Below, piece after piece: positions 48,242 to 60,813 of a stretch of 64,000 nt of DNA (position 1 is its first letter; the number at the start of each line of letters is the position of its first letter). Source of the DNA: Laguncularia racemosa (Eukaryota > Streptophyta > Magnoliopsida > Myrtales > Combretaceae). The translations under genes and the position numbers were made by a program. Under the pieces are notes generated by a model. It ran no database searches and was not told where the DNA came from. It saw nothing but the letters and a program-made list of their open reading frames with translations. The DNA is taken from the NCBI GenBank assembly GCA_037954665.1, contig JBBMOL010000072.1, positions 2,258,340 to 2,322,339 on the forward strand. The letters run 5' to 3'.

Positions 48242-49166
48242 TTACACAGTAAACTCCCCATATAACAATGCATCAGAAGGCCTCATAATACTCATGTCTT
48301 CAACATGTCTACTAAGTATAGTAACTCTTAGTGCCTTAGTTAAAGAATCAACAAGCATATTCTTAGTGTCAATATGCTCAACAACAATGCTACCATTTTT
48401 CACAAAATCCTTAATTGTGAGATACTTAATCTTTATGTGCTTAGACTCTTTACTAGTCTTGTTGTTCTTAGTAAACAACATAGTAGATATATTATTACAA
48501 TATCTCATAGGCAACTTCAAGATGAAATCTAGAAAGTCAAGGCTTGAAGTGAGGTTCTTAAGCCACATAATCTACATAGCAGCTCCATAATAAGTAATAA
48601 ATTCAGCTTTCATGGTGGAAGAAGTCAAAAGCATTTGTTTGACACTTTTTTAAGACATGGCTCCCCTCCTCCATTTAACATGTAAATATATCCTAAAGTA
48701 GACTTCAACTATCTTGACAACTAACAAAATCATAATTTTCATACCTAATAATCTCAAGATTGCCCACTTTCCTATACATTAACATGTAATTCTTAATCTT
48801 CTGCAAATACTTTAATACTTTCTTGGCAACAATCCAATGATCTAGTCTAACGATTGACAAGAATCTACGAAGAACACCAATTGCAAAAGCAATGTATGGC
48901 CTAGTGTAAACCTATGCATACATAAGAATGCTAAGTGATTGAGATTAAAATTATCATTTTTTTTTCAAAAGGTGCATCTCCACATTTACAATTCTACATA
49001 TTAAATCTACTGAGCACATGTTCAATATAGAGGTTTTGAGATTATCTTTGTAAATCTCCATTCCAAGAACAAAGGAGACATCTCCTAGATTCTTCATATC
49101 GAAATTCTTTAATTACAACTATTTAGTCTCATGTAATAATCTAGCATCATTACATGTCAGTAGTAT

Positions 49167-49178
49167 ATCATTAACATA
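49167..49178 (-). other. Copia RT catalytic box, mutated (YVND)
   Basis: The frame reads VLYVNDILL. The catalytic YVDD of copia RTs has its first Asp changed to Asn by one G-to-A change (GAT to AAT). Confidence 0.8.
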
Positions 49179-51471
49179 CAATACTAGAAATATGTACCTA
49201 TTCCCATTGATTTTGCGATATATACACTGGCTAACTTTGTTCTCTTCAAAACCTAAGGAAGTGATCACCTCATCAAATTTTAAGTACCATTGCCTACAAG
49301 CTTGCTTAAAGCCACAAATTGATTTCTTAAGTCAACGTACTATGTCTTCTTTTCCTAGCTATTGAATTCCCTTAAGTTGCACCATGTAGACCTCTTTTTC
49401 AAAATTACCATTCAAGAAAGTCATTTTCACATCCATTTAATGAAACTCCAAGTCAACGTGTGCTACTAAGGCCATAATGAATCTGAAGGAGTCTTTAGAT
49501 GATATTGGTAATAGGGTTTCATTAAAATCTATACCTTTTCTTTGAGTAAATTCCTTAACCACCAATTTAGCTTTAAACCATTCAATCATCCCCTTAGAGT
49601 CTTTCTTTGTCTTATGCACCCATTTGCAACCTATAGGCCTACACCCTTGTGGAAATTTAACAAGTTCCCAAACTTCATTTTATGCCATGGAACCTATCTC
49701 ATCTTTTATTGCATCTATTCACTTATCGGATTGGGGGTAGCTAATAACATCATGGAAAGTCGCAGGATCCACTACATAACTAATATCATAATTATTCTTG
49801 CCTAAATAAGCAACATAATAATTAAAAATAGCATATCTCCTTTGCTTAGAGGATCTCCTCAAGGGCACCTCAATATTCTTCCCTTGACCATGAGGATCCT
49901 CCATGTGATTAGGAATAGTACTTATGGGTTTTGTATTATACTCTTGATGGTCTTCTCTATCAGCAACTATGGAGATGTGATCATTATGATAAATAGGGAA
50001 AACGATAGAACCATGTCTTTGAAGTTTAATAGAGTCAACAATAAAATCATTCACAACCTCATCAGCGATATCTAACTCAAGAAACTTAGTTACCTATGAC
50101 TCTACAATTTTATATCCACAAGTAGCAAAAGAACCTATCCTTTAGAAGGGCTAAATATCTTATGAAATAGCAATGAGCAGTCCTAGGTTCAGTTTTTCTC
50201 TTTAAAGGGTTATAAATTTTAACCTTGGCAAGAGTGTTTTTTCAAACTTGAAAGTGGTTTAACTTGGTTTTCTATCTGTTCACAATTCAAATGGTGTTTT
50301 AGTAACAAACTTACTAGGTATCTTATTAAGGATGCATAAGGTAGTTTTAATGGTTTCACTCTAAAGAGATTTAAGAAGGTTAGTTCTACTCATCATGCTC
50401 CTTATCATATCCATAAGGATGCAATTCCGCCTTTCGAACACGCAAGTTTGTTTAAGACTACCAGGCATAGTGTATTGTGCAATAATTTTGCACTCTTCCA
50501 AGTATTTGGCAAATGGTCCCATGTACTGCCTAGTTATGGCATGTTTACCACAATACTTATCACCTTTATTAAACCTAATAATTTTTATAGGCTTCCCTAA
50601 TTGTTTCTCTACTTCAATTTTAAAGATTTGAATTTTTCAAAAGCATTAGATTTTTCTTTAATCAAGTAGAGGTGACCATACTAGGAAAAGTCATCAATGA
50701 ATGTGACAAAATAGTTTTCACCAAACAAGGTTGATGTAAGAGGTCCACTAATATTTGTGTGCATAATCTCTAAAAGATTAGAATTACGTGTTGCCCCTTT
50801 GCTCTTAGTTTTGGTCATTTTACCTCTAATGCAATTGACACAAGTGTCCGCATCTTTAGAATCAAGCGAAGGTAAAATTTCATCCTTTATTAACCTATTA
50901 ACTCTTTCAATAGAGATGTAACCTAATCTTTTATGCTATAACAAGAAAGATTTTTCTTTAATAAGACATCTTTTAGATACATTATTTTCAATATTCATGT
51001 ATCTTTCTTTATTATTAGGAGTTAGGCACAAATTGTATAAATCATCAACAAGCTTAAAAACACCAATCAATTTAAAGTTTAAAAACAAGTTGACCCTTTT
51101 ATTCCCAATCACAAAATTATCACAAATTTTGTCTAAAATAGAAATTGAAATCAAATTCTATCTGAAAGATGAGACATAAAAAACATTTTTCCAAAATGTG
51201 TTCAAACCATAATTCTAAATTTAATCTAATAGTTCCTACAAGGTCAAATTTTACTTCAACATCACTTCTAACTCTAAGCTTAGACTCTCTCTCATTTTGG
51301 TTTCTATCTCCTTATGAACCCTTGCAATGTAATAACTACATGAGCAGTTGCACCATTATCAAGTCACCACAAGCTAGGTGAAGCACTAACAAAATGGGAT
51401 TTAAAACAAACTATAGCAAGTGAATTACCTTCTTGATTAGTGCATTTTTCTAGGTTTGACTTGAACTTAAG

Positions 51472-51513
51472 CCAATCACTTTTTATGTGACTAGTTTTCT
51501 TATAGTGATATCA
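51472..51513 (-). other. Copia gag zinc knuckle, destroyed
   Basis: The frame reads stop-YHYKKTSHIKSDW, against the usual C-x2-C-x4-H-x4-C. First Cys to stop, second to Tyr, last to Trp; only His remains. Confidence 0.75.
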
Positions 51514-52356
51514 ATTAATCTCTTTCTTAAAGGTAGCTTTGGGACCCTCTACTCCTTTGGTCCAATCACTACCCTATTCCTTATGGTCCTAAACCCTCTT
51601 TAGAGCATTGAGCTTACATTTCCTAGGTTTTTCAAAAGTTTTATAGAACTTTGATTTACAATGGGTAGTTAAAGAGGCACTTTCGCCATTTATTTTCTTA
51701 AGAGATACATTTAAAGATAAGGTCATTGACACACCAAACCTCACTTATAGCATTATAGGCAATTTTGATTTAGGAGGACTTAATGGGCAAGGCATTTAAG
51801 GCATAGTGAACAATATAGTTGTTAGGGAGGGTAATTTCTTGAAATTTCAACTTGTTTTGAATATGGACCATTCTTATGATGAAGTCTTTAACTCCACCGG
51901 AACTATCATACCTCATAGTTGATAGCTCACTTGAGAGGTTTCCAACTTCAGACTTATTAGATTTTTGGTATCATTGCCCTATAGTATCATAAAGGTCCTT
52001 GTCATTCTCGATCTCAATTAGACTACTTAAAAGATGTTACGAAACAATCTTCTTAATGACATATAAACACATTCGATTTGCCTTACTCCACTTTTCAGAG
52101 AAGACTTTCTAATCATTGATACTCTTAACATAAGAGTAGCAGGTTTAGGCTCATGCAAGGTTATGCCTATCTCAACCATGACAAAAGCAAAATTCACATC
52201 ATTACTCCCCCTCTTAAAATTAGACCCATGGAGAATTACAATGGTAGCTTGAGCTTTGTCAATAGTGATGGTAACTGTCCAAACAAAATGTAACAATTGA
52301 GAAATGGGCAATGTAAGTAACAATAAAATACCATGTGCTAACAATAACCAAGGAAT

Positions 52357-52552
52357 CCAAGAGCATCATTTCCCTGCGAGTAAAGAATGCCATATGCGTT
52401 AGGAAACCTTACAACACAATATTTCAAGAGCATCATCGCAAACTTCCCCTTGAACAGAGAATGCCATATGCATTAGGAGACCTTACAACACAAAATTCCA
52501 ATAGCATCACTACAAACGCCCCATTAGGTAGAGAATGTAGTATATGTTAGGT
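52357..52552 (-). repeat. Three ~70-bp tandem units in the copia leader
   Basis: Units start near 52357, 52426 and 52499. Each carries 'agcatca', 'gaatgccatatg' (or 'gaatgtagtata') and 'gttaggaaacctta' variants. They sit between primer site and gag. Confidence 0.75.
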
Positions 52553-52607
52553 TTGCTAAGATTAAGACCATTAGGCAATCATTCTATGTGGTGTGGGACT
52601 TATTTAT

Positions 52608-52620
52608 TGCTTAATACCAA
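52608..52620 (-). other. Copia primer-binding site (decayed)
   Basis: TTGGTATTAAGC on the minus strand beside the LTR end, matching TGGTATCAGAGC with one substitution and one deletion. Confidence 0.6.
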
Positions 52621-52621
52621 A

Positions 52622-52740
52622 TGTTAATAATTATTAAAATAAATGAAAATTTATTAGACATACCTTAACTCAAAATGCAACATCCACTATTTAAGGACCT
52701 TAAGAAATGCATTAATGTTTAAGGACATCAAGTTCTAACA
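52622..52740 (-). mobile_element. 119-bp LTR of the copia element
   Basis: Perfect terminal TGTTA...TAACA inverted ends, with a primer site one base beyond its inner end. Very short for a copia LTR. No partner copy found. Confidence 0.65.
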
Positions 52741-53950
52741 ATTAAACTCAGAGAAAGTCTAAGGAAACCTTATTAAATAAAAAAAGCTAACATATAGAAA
52801 AATCATTCAAGACCAAAAAAACTCCTCTTAAGAAGATGCATCAAGCATGAGTGGCTCAGGCTCATCACCTGATGTGGTCACTTTATGCTCCCACCTACCT
52901 ACAAAAGCAAATAAACACACACACATATAATAAAAAAAAAAGAAAAAAATTTCTAGCATTGAGATCAAACTTAGTATGTTATTTTGTCATTGAATAGCTG
53001 AAAGCATTTAACAAGATACTGATAAAATAAAACCAAAAGAGGTCAAAGACCAATTATTTGATGCTAAGTTTTACAACAAATAGATATTTATATCACAAAA
53101 TACAGAACGGGGATTAGCAACTTCAATGTATTGTTCCTACGCATTGAAGCTAATTTGATGATAGAATATAGCTAATTGGTTGCATAAACATCTATTAATT
53201 GATTATGCAAAACATATCTAAATAGTTATGTATGTTTCAAATTTCGTGCAATAGTTGTTATTGCAAATCAATTGTGTTTGACTTCCCAATACTATTAAAA
53301 AAAAATCCTGACATCTCGTTTAAACATTACTAAATCCATTTACAAAATAATAAAAAATCCATAATCTTATCCAACTTAGATAAAACCATGAATCCATAAG
53401 ACATTTCAGTGATTCATTAATACTATGTAGCAAATAAGGTGATATGGATCTATTTAAATTATCGAATTGAGCCCAATATGAAACGAGAGTATTAAAAGAA
53501 TTATTCATTTAACATTACATAACATAAACATTAGAATATAGTATTAGAAGAGATTTATTAAGTCAACATACAATAATCATATATAGATAGATGGAGTGTT
53601 TATTTCGTATCACCATGATGTTTTTTCTTTTTCAAAGTATCTAATGCCATTGGAAGTTAATATAAATATCAAAAGGTTTATGGATGGTGGACGGAATATG
53701 TCCTAAATCTTACTTCATAAGGTTGGCGCAGTGAGGAAACCAAACGGTGCTATCGGTGGATCTGTAAAAATTATAGGAATTGAGACAAGAAAAGGAAAGG
53801 TGGATTTGGAATTGCTGTGGGCCCTTATTTTTCGATTAGGGCACAGCTCGAAGCGGCTCTTATAGTAACAAATCCCATCCTTCTGCGCGGTAACTCTCAC
53901 TCAGCTCACCCCATCCCATCGACGCCATTATAGCGCTAAACACTGTACTA
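52741..53950. other. Intergenic DNA and SRRM1 promoter side
   Basis: AT-rich up to about 53690. The last ~350 bases before 54045 are less AT-rich and probably hold the SRRM1-like promoter and 5' UTR. No sharp TATA box is seen. Confidence 0.4.
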
Positions 53951-54044
53951 GAAATATCTACATCTACTACCTCGTGCTTCTCTGTTTCCTTTTTGCTCCG
54001 TTTCGTACGAACCAGCTAAATCCTCTTGAAGAAGGTCGTACAAG

Positions 54045-57000
54045 ATGTCTGGAGGGTTTTTTCGGGTAACTCATTTATCTTTATCTTTGATTCGATTCGT
54101 TTTCTTTTCATCTAGATTAAATTCCTAGGGTTTATCATTGCATCCATTTCGTTAGTGCAATTTCGATTTGATTAGACTGTTTAATTGTTTATTAATGTTT
54201 GCAGGGCACTTCGGCGGATCAGGACACTCGGTTCTCCAACAAACAGGCCAAGTTACTCAAAACTCAGAAATTTGCTCCCGAATTGGAACAACTGGTTCGC
54301 TATTTTTCTTCTTTCTTTTGTTCATTCTCTTGATTAATTTGATGAAATGGCTATTTACGTAATTGCGAATCGAAAGGAGTGCGGTTGTTTCATGGGGAAA
54401 CTATTTTTGGGGAATTCCACGGTAGGAACAATGTTTTGGTTATTGCATAACGGAAAAAAAAAAGAAAAAAAGGATAAGTATTTCTTCTATCAAAAAATGA
54501 AAATTATTGTTTGTTTAAATAACTTTGTGTTGGTTTTAGTCATCAATCCGTAGCCCCCACCTCTGTGTTCGATTACCATCATCACATTTGTCTATTGTAC
54601 ATTCTGATAACACTGAATATTAAAAGGAATGCAAATGCAGTTTATGTAAGATGGAGGGAATCCAAATCAAGAAGAAAGGCAATGGAGAGTTAAATTTTAA
54701 TTGATGTTCTGGATTGAGGGGAAAAACAGGAAATTTACGAACTAATTTTTCTGTGGGTATAACTTTAGTATTCATGGATTATTACAATCAGGTTGGTGTA
54801 TGTAGGAGTTTAAAGAACTAGCTGATGTAGACAAAGAGTATTTGTTGGTTCAGTGTTGTTGTTTCTCCCAGTCATATTCTGTTAGGTGAATTTATTCCTT
54901 GGTGACATGAAAATTTGTTTGTGTATAATGATAACTGAATCACTTTTGAATTCTAATTTTAGGGCTTGTAATTGCTGACACGATAATAAAAACATGGTTA
55001 TAACATAAATAAATACAACTATAATGTGAACCAATTATTTGAGATCTCAATTCAATTTTATTTAACTTTGACACGAAATAATACATGAACCCAATCTGCC
55101 AGCATGAATTGCCACCCTATCTAATTCCATCCTAAAACCCTCGTATTCTTAATTTTTCATGTAAATTCTTTGGGACATTGTGCCAAATATTTTTATGGCG
55201 ATGTAATGGCGGCAGTAAACTATCAAGGGTCTGAAGGGCTATCTTGTACTCATGCCTAGAAGTAAAGTAGTTCTAGTGAGATTTAATAGTATTGCTTTCT
55301 TTAGTCAACTTGAAATTACCAGAGTTTTTCTGTTGTGGTGATTCTTCTTGGGTAACAAGGAAAATGTGAAAATAAGTAATATTAAGTTGAAGGCAGTAAT
55401 GCTTCTCCTCCTTACATTTCATTGGGTAAAACAGGTAGACATGACAAAAGTAAAGATGGATGTTATAAGACCATGGATTGCCACTAGAGTGACAGAGCTT
55501 CTTGGATTTGAAGATGAAGTTCTTATCAACTTCATCTATGGTCTTCTTGATGGAAAGGTAATTTACTTAATGACATCACTTCATTTTGAGTACTTGCTGA
55601 GTTAGAATGTGAGTGCAAGCTGTTATATGTTCTATTTTCATGTTATTTTTTCTGCTCAAAGTCTCTTCCAATTTATTCTATGACAATTTTTCTGAGAATT
55701 GTTGTTATGCGACTATAAGGCTAGCTAAATCACCATGACCTGAGGTAAGGATTCACTGTTATCCTTAGATCCCTGCCGGAGTTCCGTTGGCAAAAGCAGT
55801 TCTTTTATATCTGCATCATGGTTGCAGAAACTGATAGATTACGTAATTGTATCAGGAGGTCAATGGAAAACAGGTACAGATATCTCTGACAGGTTTCATG
55901 GAAAAAAATACTGGGAAATTCATGAAAGAGCTTTGGGGTCTTCTTCTTAGTGCACAAAAAAATGCAAGTGGAGTACCTCAGCAATTTCTGGATGCAAAGG
56001 AGGAAGAAACAAGGAAGAAAAAGGTTATTTGCTTTTCATTTAGAGATTCTGTTCTGTCACCTTGTGATGTTTTAAAAGCCTAAAGTCATTATTAATGGGT
56101 CATTTTCTTTTTGGCTTTATAAATTCAGGAAGAAGCAGATCGCATTGCAGATGAAATTCGAAAGAAGAAGGATAAGGAAAGTAGAGAGCTTGAGCTGGAG
56201 AAATCAAAGAAGATGGTATGACTTTTATCCATGCTGGAGTAAAATTCATTAGAGCTGGGTTTCACTTTTAACTTTCGTTTGTGTTTCTATGACATTCAGC
56301 TAGCTTCTGCAATTATTTGGGTTCATGTCCTTTACCTCAAAACTACTGTAGGACGGTGGGGCAGAAAGGAAGAATGCAAATGCTACCTTGGATCCAATTG
56401 ATGGCAAGAGAGAATCTGACCGAGGTGACGGCATGCGAGGACGGAGCAGGTAAGCCATGGAAAATGCATTTCCATCTGGGGACTTGATTCACTTTCCCAT
56501 TACATCTTTCTCGTTTCTATGCAGCAAAACTCATATATATGATGGGATTTATATTTAATCTTGGTTTTTCTTGAGTTACTGGACATGTGACTTAACTCTA
56601 TGAGTTGGGTGCATTTTGGACTTGTATATTTTGACTGATTTGCATATCCTTCAACATGATAAGAAACTTGAGAAAATTAACAGCTTTGTCTCAGTGCTTT
56701 CAGAATCAAATATATACCTTTAAAAAAGCTCAAAACTTGTTCTCCCTCGAACAGATTATCTTCCCTCATTTTCCACAATAAAAATAATCCTTCTAGCATT
56801 GAATCATAAATATCATAGATCTGTTGATCCAAAGTATAAGCTTTTGTATGATCCATAGAAATCAACTATCTATCACATGGATGTGTTAAAATGGGTGGAG
56901 TAGACAATGAGTATCGTGTAGGCATTTGATCATTCAAGTGGGATAATCACCTTCATCGATAAACTAGAGATGTATTGGACTCAAATAAATTTTTAGAAGT

Positions 57001-60000
57001 TTTGTTGATACCATGATTAATGAATAAACATCAATATATGTTTGGATATCAGCTGTTTATTATTATTTTTTCCTTTTTTCCCCTTTTTGGTCAATATTTT
57101 TTGCTTGCTAACTTGCATGCAGATAATCACTTGTAATTCACACTCAACTGGACTTTCTGCATGTTTTTGTGAAAGACCTTCCAAGAAAGAGAGAATACAA
57201 GGGTTACATGCTTATTGTATTTGCTCTTACACATTTATAAAAAGAATTTTTGGACAAGATAGCAAATAAAGGATAGTTTTGGAGAGGAAAAATTCCAAGG
57301 AGAATGTGAAACAAGAAAATTTAGATGAATTCAAGATGAAAATCAAAGTTGATGGAAGGACTTATCCCATGTCAAAATGTTTGAGGACTCAAATAGAAAA
57401 AAAAAAGGGGGCTAATAATTCAAATAGAAAAGCAACCAAATATTAAGGATTGATTTTGTTCATTTCCCAAAATTTTACTAGAGTCTAAGCAAAAAGTTAC
57501 AATACCTTTACTCATCTATTAAAATAGTGGGTGATAAAATTAATAACTACCATGATGCTTCATTAAAAATGTTAGCCTTAGAGGAGCCTCAAAATGTTCC
57601 CTTCAATAAAGTTTGTGTTACATCTTTTCTCTGAATGCATCATCCTCATTGTTTTTGTTGTACTATATATGAGATTGAGGTGATCATAGTTATATGAGTG
57701 GTTAACATAGTTTACTGAAAACTGTCTAATCTGATCAATGTTCCTAATATAACAATCTTAACTGGTTAAGTGTTGATCTAATAGTGAAATTGAGATTTGG
57801 TATTCTAAGTGATTTCCATAACCTGGATACCAACAACTGAAAATCAATGCCATTCACTTCACCTAGTAATTTTCATGTCTTTACATCAATTGTCCTTGGC
57901 ATTCACAGGGTTTCTAGTTCTCTTGAATCAGACGAGCATTCATCTCCTCGGTGAGTATCTGGACCATTACAGCCTTTTCCATATAGTAATACATATAGCT
58001 TGCCTGTCCTTGCAACTGTAAAAGATATATGTTCGATTTTGTGGTGCAGAGGCTCACGATCAAGGTCAATCAGCAAGTCATTTTCCAATTCCAGAAGCCA
58101 CTCAGAGTATGTACTCTTGCAAGTGGCAAAGGATGCTATCTCTTATATTACATTCATTTTTTGTCCATTCCAAGTGTTTTATGCGTTGCTGAGGGGTGTA
58201 TATGGCTTTTTCTTTTTTACCCCCCTGGAATCTCAGTGAAAAAGGCAGGTCAAGGAGTGTGTCCAGATCACCACGTAGGCGAGCTCGTGCTATTTCTCCT
58301 GAAAAGTTATATCGCTCTCCACGTAGAAGGTCTGTTACACCTCATCGGAGGTATTCTCCTCGGGATTCCTGCTCTCCCCCTAGACGCAGGTCATCCTATT
58401 ACAGAACAAGATCTAGATCACGTACTCCAGTCAGGCATAGGTTGCGATCTCCTCTCCGACGTAGGTCTCGTTCTCCCATTCATCGTCGATCACCAAGCCC
58501 AGCAATGCGTCGTATGTCTCCATCTCCAAGGAATTATTCCCCCAAGAGGCGAAGGTCACCATCTACTGTGCGGCGAAGATCTTCCCCGGTACGGCGCAGG
58601 TCTCCCTCTCCTCTTCGGCGCAGATCGCCCTCTCCTGTGCGTGGAAGATTGCCCTCTCCTGTATGGCGCAGATCACCCTCTCCTGTACGGCGAAGATCAC
58701 TGATGCGATCACCCTCTACATCACGACGGAGATCACCAGTTGAATCACTGTCTCCATTGCGTCGGAGATCATCATTGCGGTCACCCTCCACCAGGCGACG
58801 AAGATCTCCATTGCGGTCACCGTCTCCTTGGAGACGAAGGTCACCAATGCCCATCCGACGCAGATCTCCATCACCTATCCGGCGGAGATCTCCACCTTCC
58901 GGGCGACGAAGATCTCTGTCACCTATCCGAAGAAGATCACCATCACCTGTCCGTCGTAGACCACCATCTTCTTTGCGTAGAAGATCTGTTTCGCCTATGG
59001 AGAGTGGATCTCTGTCTCCTCTGCGGAAAAGGTCTACACCTTCTGCGCGCCATAGGTCTCCTGGTTCTAGTTTCAGGAGATCTCAGAGTCATTCCCCACG
59101 TGGCTCTTCTCATAGTTCGAGGTCTCCATCTTCTAGTCACCATCGCTCTCCCTCGCCAGCTAGGAGATCTGCAGTTCGTCAGAGGTTGCCAACACTGTCT
59201 TCCAGGGAGAGACCAAGGTACTTGATACTGGATTGACATTTTTTTTCTGAAGTTTTATTTGATTTGTGTTGTTCTTGAAGGTTTCATTGATTAATTTAAA
59301 ATCTTGATGTAATTCTGTGAGGGGTGGGACTTCTGGCTTCCAAAGTGAGGAAATCTTGAACTGGTTCTGAAGTTCTTGTCAAGCTTCTGGAAGACTTGTA
59401 TTATAGTTTACAATAATAGATCAGTGCTGGAACATTATTAGTGATGTTGGCCTTACTATTATTGATTTCTCTGCATTTTTGACAATCGGTTACTTTGTGA
59501 AGGCGATCAAGCCCATACAAGAGTCCAGCAAGGCAAGCAAGGGATAAGAATGGAGATAGGGGGTAAAGCTTACTGCCTATTGTATCTTCTAACATTTGGT
59601 CCTATGCATAACTGCTGCTACTGATGTGCCTTTGATTGCTTGAAGGTCATATAGCCCATATGAGAGTCCTGTGAGGGAAGTGAGGAATGGTGTAAACCAA
59701 GATGGAGGCTCGAATTCTTCCCGCAAATCGCGGGAATCCAGAAAACACTATAATAATCCTGAAACCAGTGAAGAAAATGAATATAGGTATAGCAATTTCT
59801 TTGTGGCTTATAGAGTAGAGATTGACAGTGTCAGTTTTAAAATTTTGCACCTGATGTTCATTATATTATATAGTGGATATTTAAATACAATTCATTATAT
59901 GCAGGGATGGTAAGGATTCTATTCATAAGCCTGTGGAGGAACGATCAAAGTCCTTGGTCAGAGAGAAAGACTCAAATAAGAAGCAGCATGATAAGGATGT

Positions 60001-60813
60001 GCTTTCTTCTGAGAAAGAGGTTGGTAATCAGGCATCTGGTTCACGGGGCCATCCAGATAACTTGGGAGTCACAAACAAGGACCATGAGAGAATGGGGTAA
60101 GCAGTTTTTCTTCTTGTGCACTTGCAATGCATTTGTGTCATAGATTAATTGTGTCCATATTGTATGTAATATTTGATAGGAAAAAGCCTTACCGGAAAGC
60201 TCCTTCCAAAATTTCTGATAAACCTAAATCATCTCCATCGCGTGGAGAGAAGCAACTGGTTTCCTATCCCAGAGGAGGCAAAGGATCTGATGACAAGAGA
60301 TTGAAGCCAGAAATTATGCCATCATCAGATGAAAAAGCCAGTCGGGATGCGATGAATGGATTTTCTGAATCAGCATCAGAGGAAAGTGATAAACGTGTAC
60401 GTGAACGTAAGGAGAAGAAAAGGCATAAAAAATCAGAGAGGCGAGAAGTGGATTCAGATAGTAACTATAGTTATGATTCTGAGGCAGAGGAAAGGAAGGA
60501 AGCCAAGAGGCGAAGAAAAGAGGAAAAGAAGTTGCGAAAGGAAGAAAGGCGTCGACGTCGAGAGGAGCGTCGGCGTAGGAGGGAAGAGCGGCGTGTGGAG
60601 AAGTTGAAGGCTAGGAGAGGAGGTTCAGTCACTCCATCTTCAGAAGATGAAAAGCCTGCTAGCAAAGCCTATGATTTGAGTGTTGACCAATCAGCTAGAA
60701 AGAAGTCTCGCCTGGATGATGAAGAGGCACAGAGAGAGCAAGAAAAACTTGAAATTGAATTGAGAATGAAGGCTCTTGAATCATTTAAAGCAAAGAGGAG
60801 TGCTGGTCACTAA
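54045..60813 (+). CDS. SRRM1: SRRM1-like PWI/RS splicing co-activator
   Basis: SRRM1 (SRm160) is a nuclear speckle protein that bridges SR proteins and snRNPs at exonic enhancers. Thirteen coding exons: 54045-54065, 54205-54294, 55435-55557, 55856-56023, 56129-56215, 56352-56449, 57909-57950, 58050-58106, 58237-59217, 59503-59562, 59646-59786, 59905-60096, 60180-60813. All are GT-AG with matching phases; 2694 nt = 897 residues. The start MSGGFFRGTSADQDTRFSNK is canonical. The PWI domain (about 30-125) has RPWIATRV with Pro-Trp-Ile at 50-52, then LLGFEDEVLINFIYGLL and GFMEKNTGKFMKELW. Lys/Glu-rich helices (about 125-165) follow. The RS domain (about 229-555) is built of RRRSPSPV-type octads in a single 981-nt exon. 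Exons 10 and 11 encode related RxSPYxSPxR segments. The C-terminus is highly charged (KEERRRRREERRRRREERR) and ends KAKRSAGH. No lesion seen. Intron 6 (1.46 kb) is the longest. Exon 10 could be a cassette exon, since skipping it keeps frame. Confidence 0.95.
57371..57468 (-). repeat. MITE-end-like sequence in SRRM1 intron 6
   Basis: Read on the minus strand it starts GGGAAATGAACAAAATC and shares 'cttttctatttga' and a T-run with the TIR of the Mutator-like MITE at 46978-47489. No opposite arm was identified, so it may be a truncated relative. Confidence 0.5.
58237..59217 (+). repeat. Degenerate 24-nt repeat array encoding RS octads (SRRM1 exon 9)
   Basis: The exon is composed of units such as 'cggcgaagatcaccctctcc', roughly 24 nt, encoding RRRSPSP-type octads. 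Because the unit length is a multiple of three and lacks stops in other frames, long shadow frames appear on both strands (58029-58703, 58740-59225 plus; 58854-58534, 59239-58943 minus). Confidence 0.85.

Larger units (their letters stand above)
48242..52740 (-). pseudogene. Degenerate Ty1/copia retrotransposon
   Basis: On the minus strand from 52740: a 119-bp LTR, primer site, leader with tandem repeats, gag (52344-52027, with GSNFKRGSNDVNFAF), a ruined zinc knuckle (51513-51472) and integrase. The integrase has NNKERYMNIENNVSKRCLI (51010 region), HKRLG, CVNC and FVTFIDDFS. RT follows (49619-49437, LVVKEFTQRKGIDFNETLLP; YVND at 49178-49167), then RNase H (48568-48242, from about IVVEHIDTKNMLVDSLTKAL). 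The order gag-INT-RT-RNaseH defines Ty1/copia. Many stops and frameshifts make it non-autonomous. The first YVDD aspartate is Asn and the knuckle has lost three ligands to Trp, Tyr and a stop. No 3' LTR of the same type was found. Confidence 0.85.

Noticed and set aside
52357..52552. CRISPR-like array
   Set aside because: Three diverged 70-bp units without distinct spacers, inside a plant copia leader.
58029..58703. 224-codon plus frame overlapping the SRRM1 RS exon
   Set aside because: It crosses intron 8 and reads the RS repeats in the wrong phase. The RS frame has splice, domain and homology support.
58740..59225. 161-codon frame and antisense frames in the RS exon
   Set aside because: Shadow frames of a repeat whose unit is a multiple of three.
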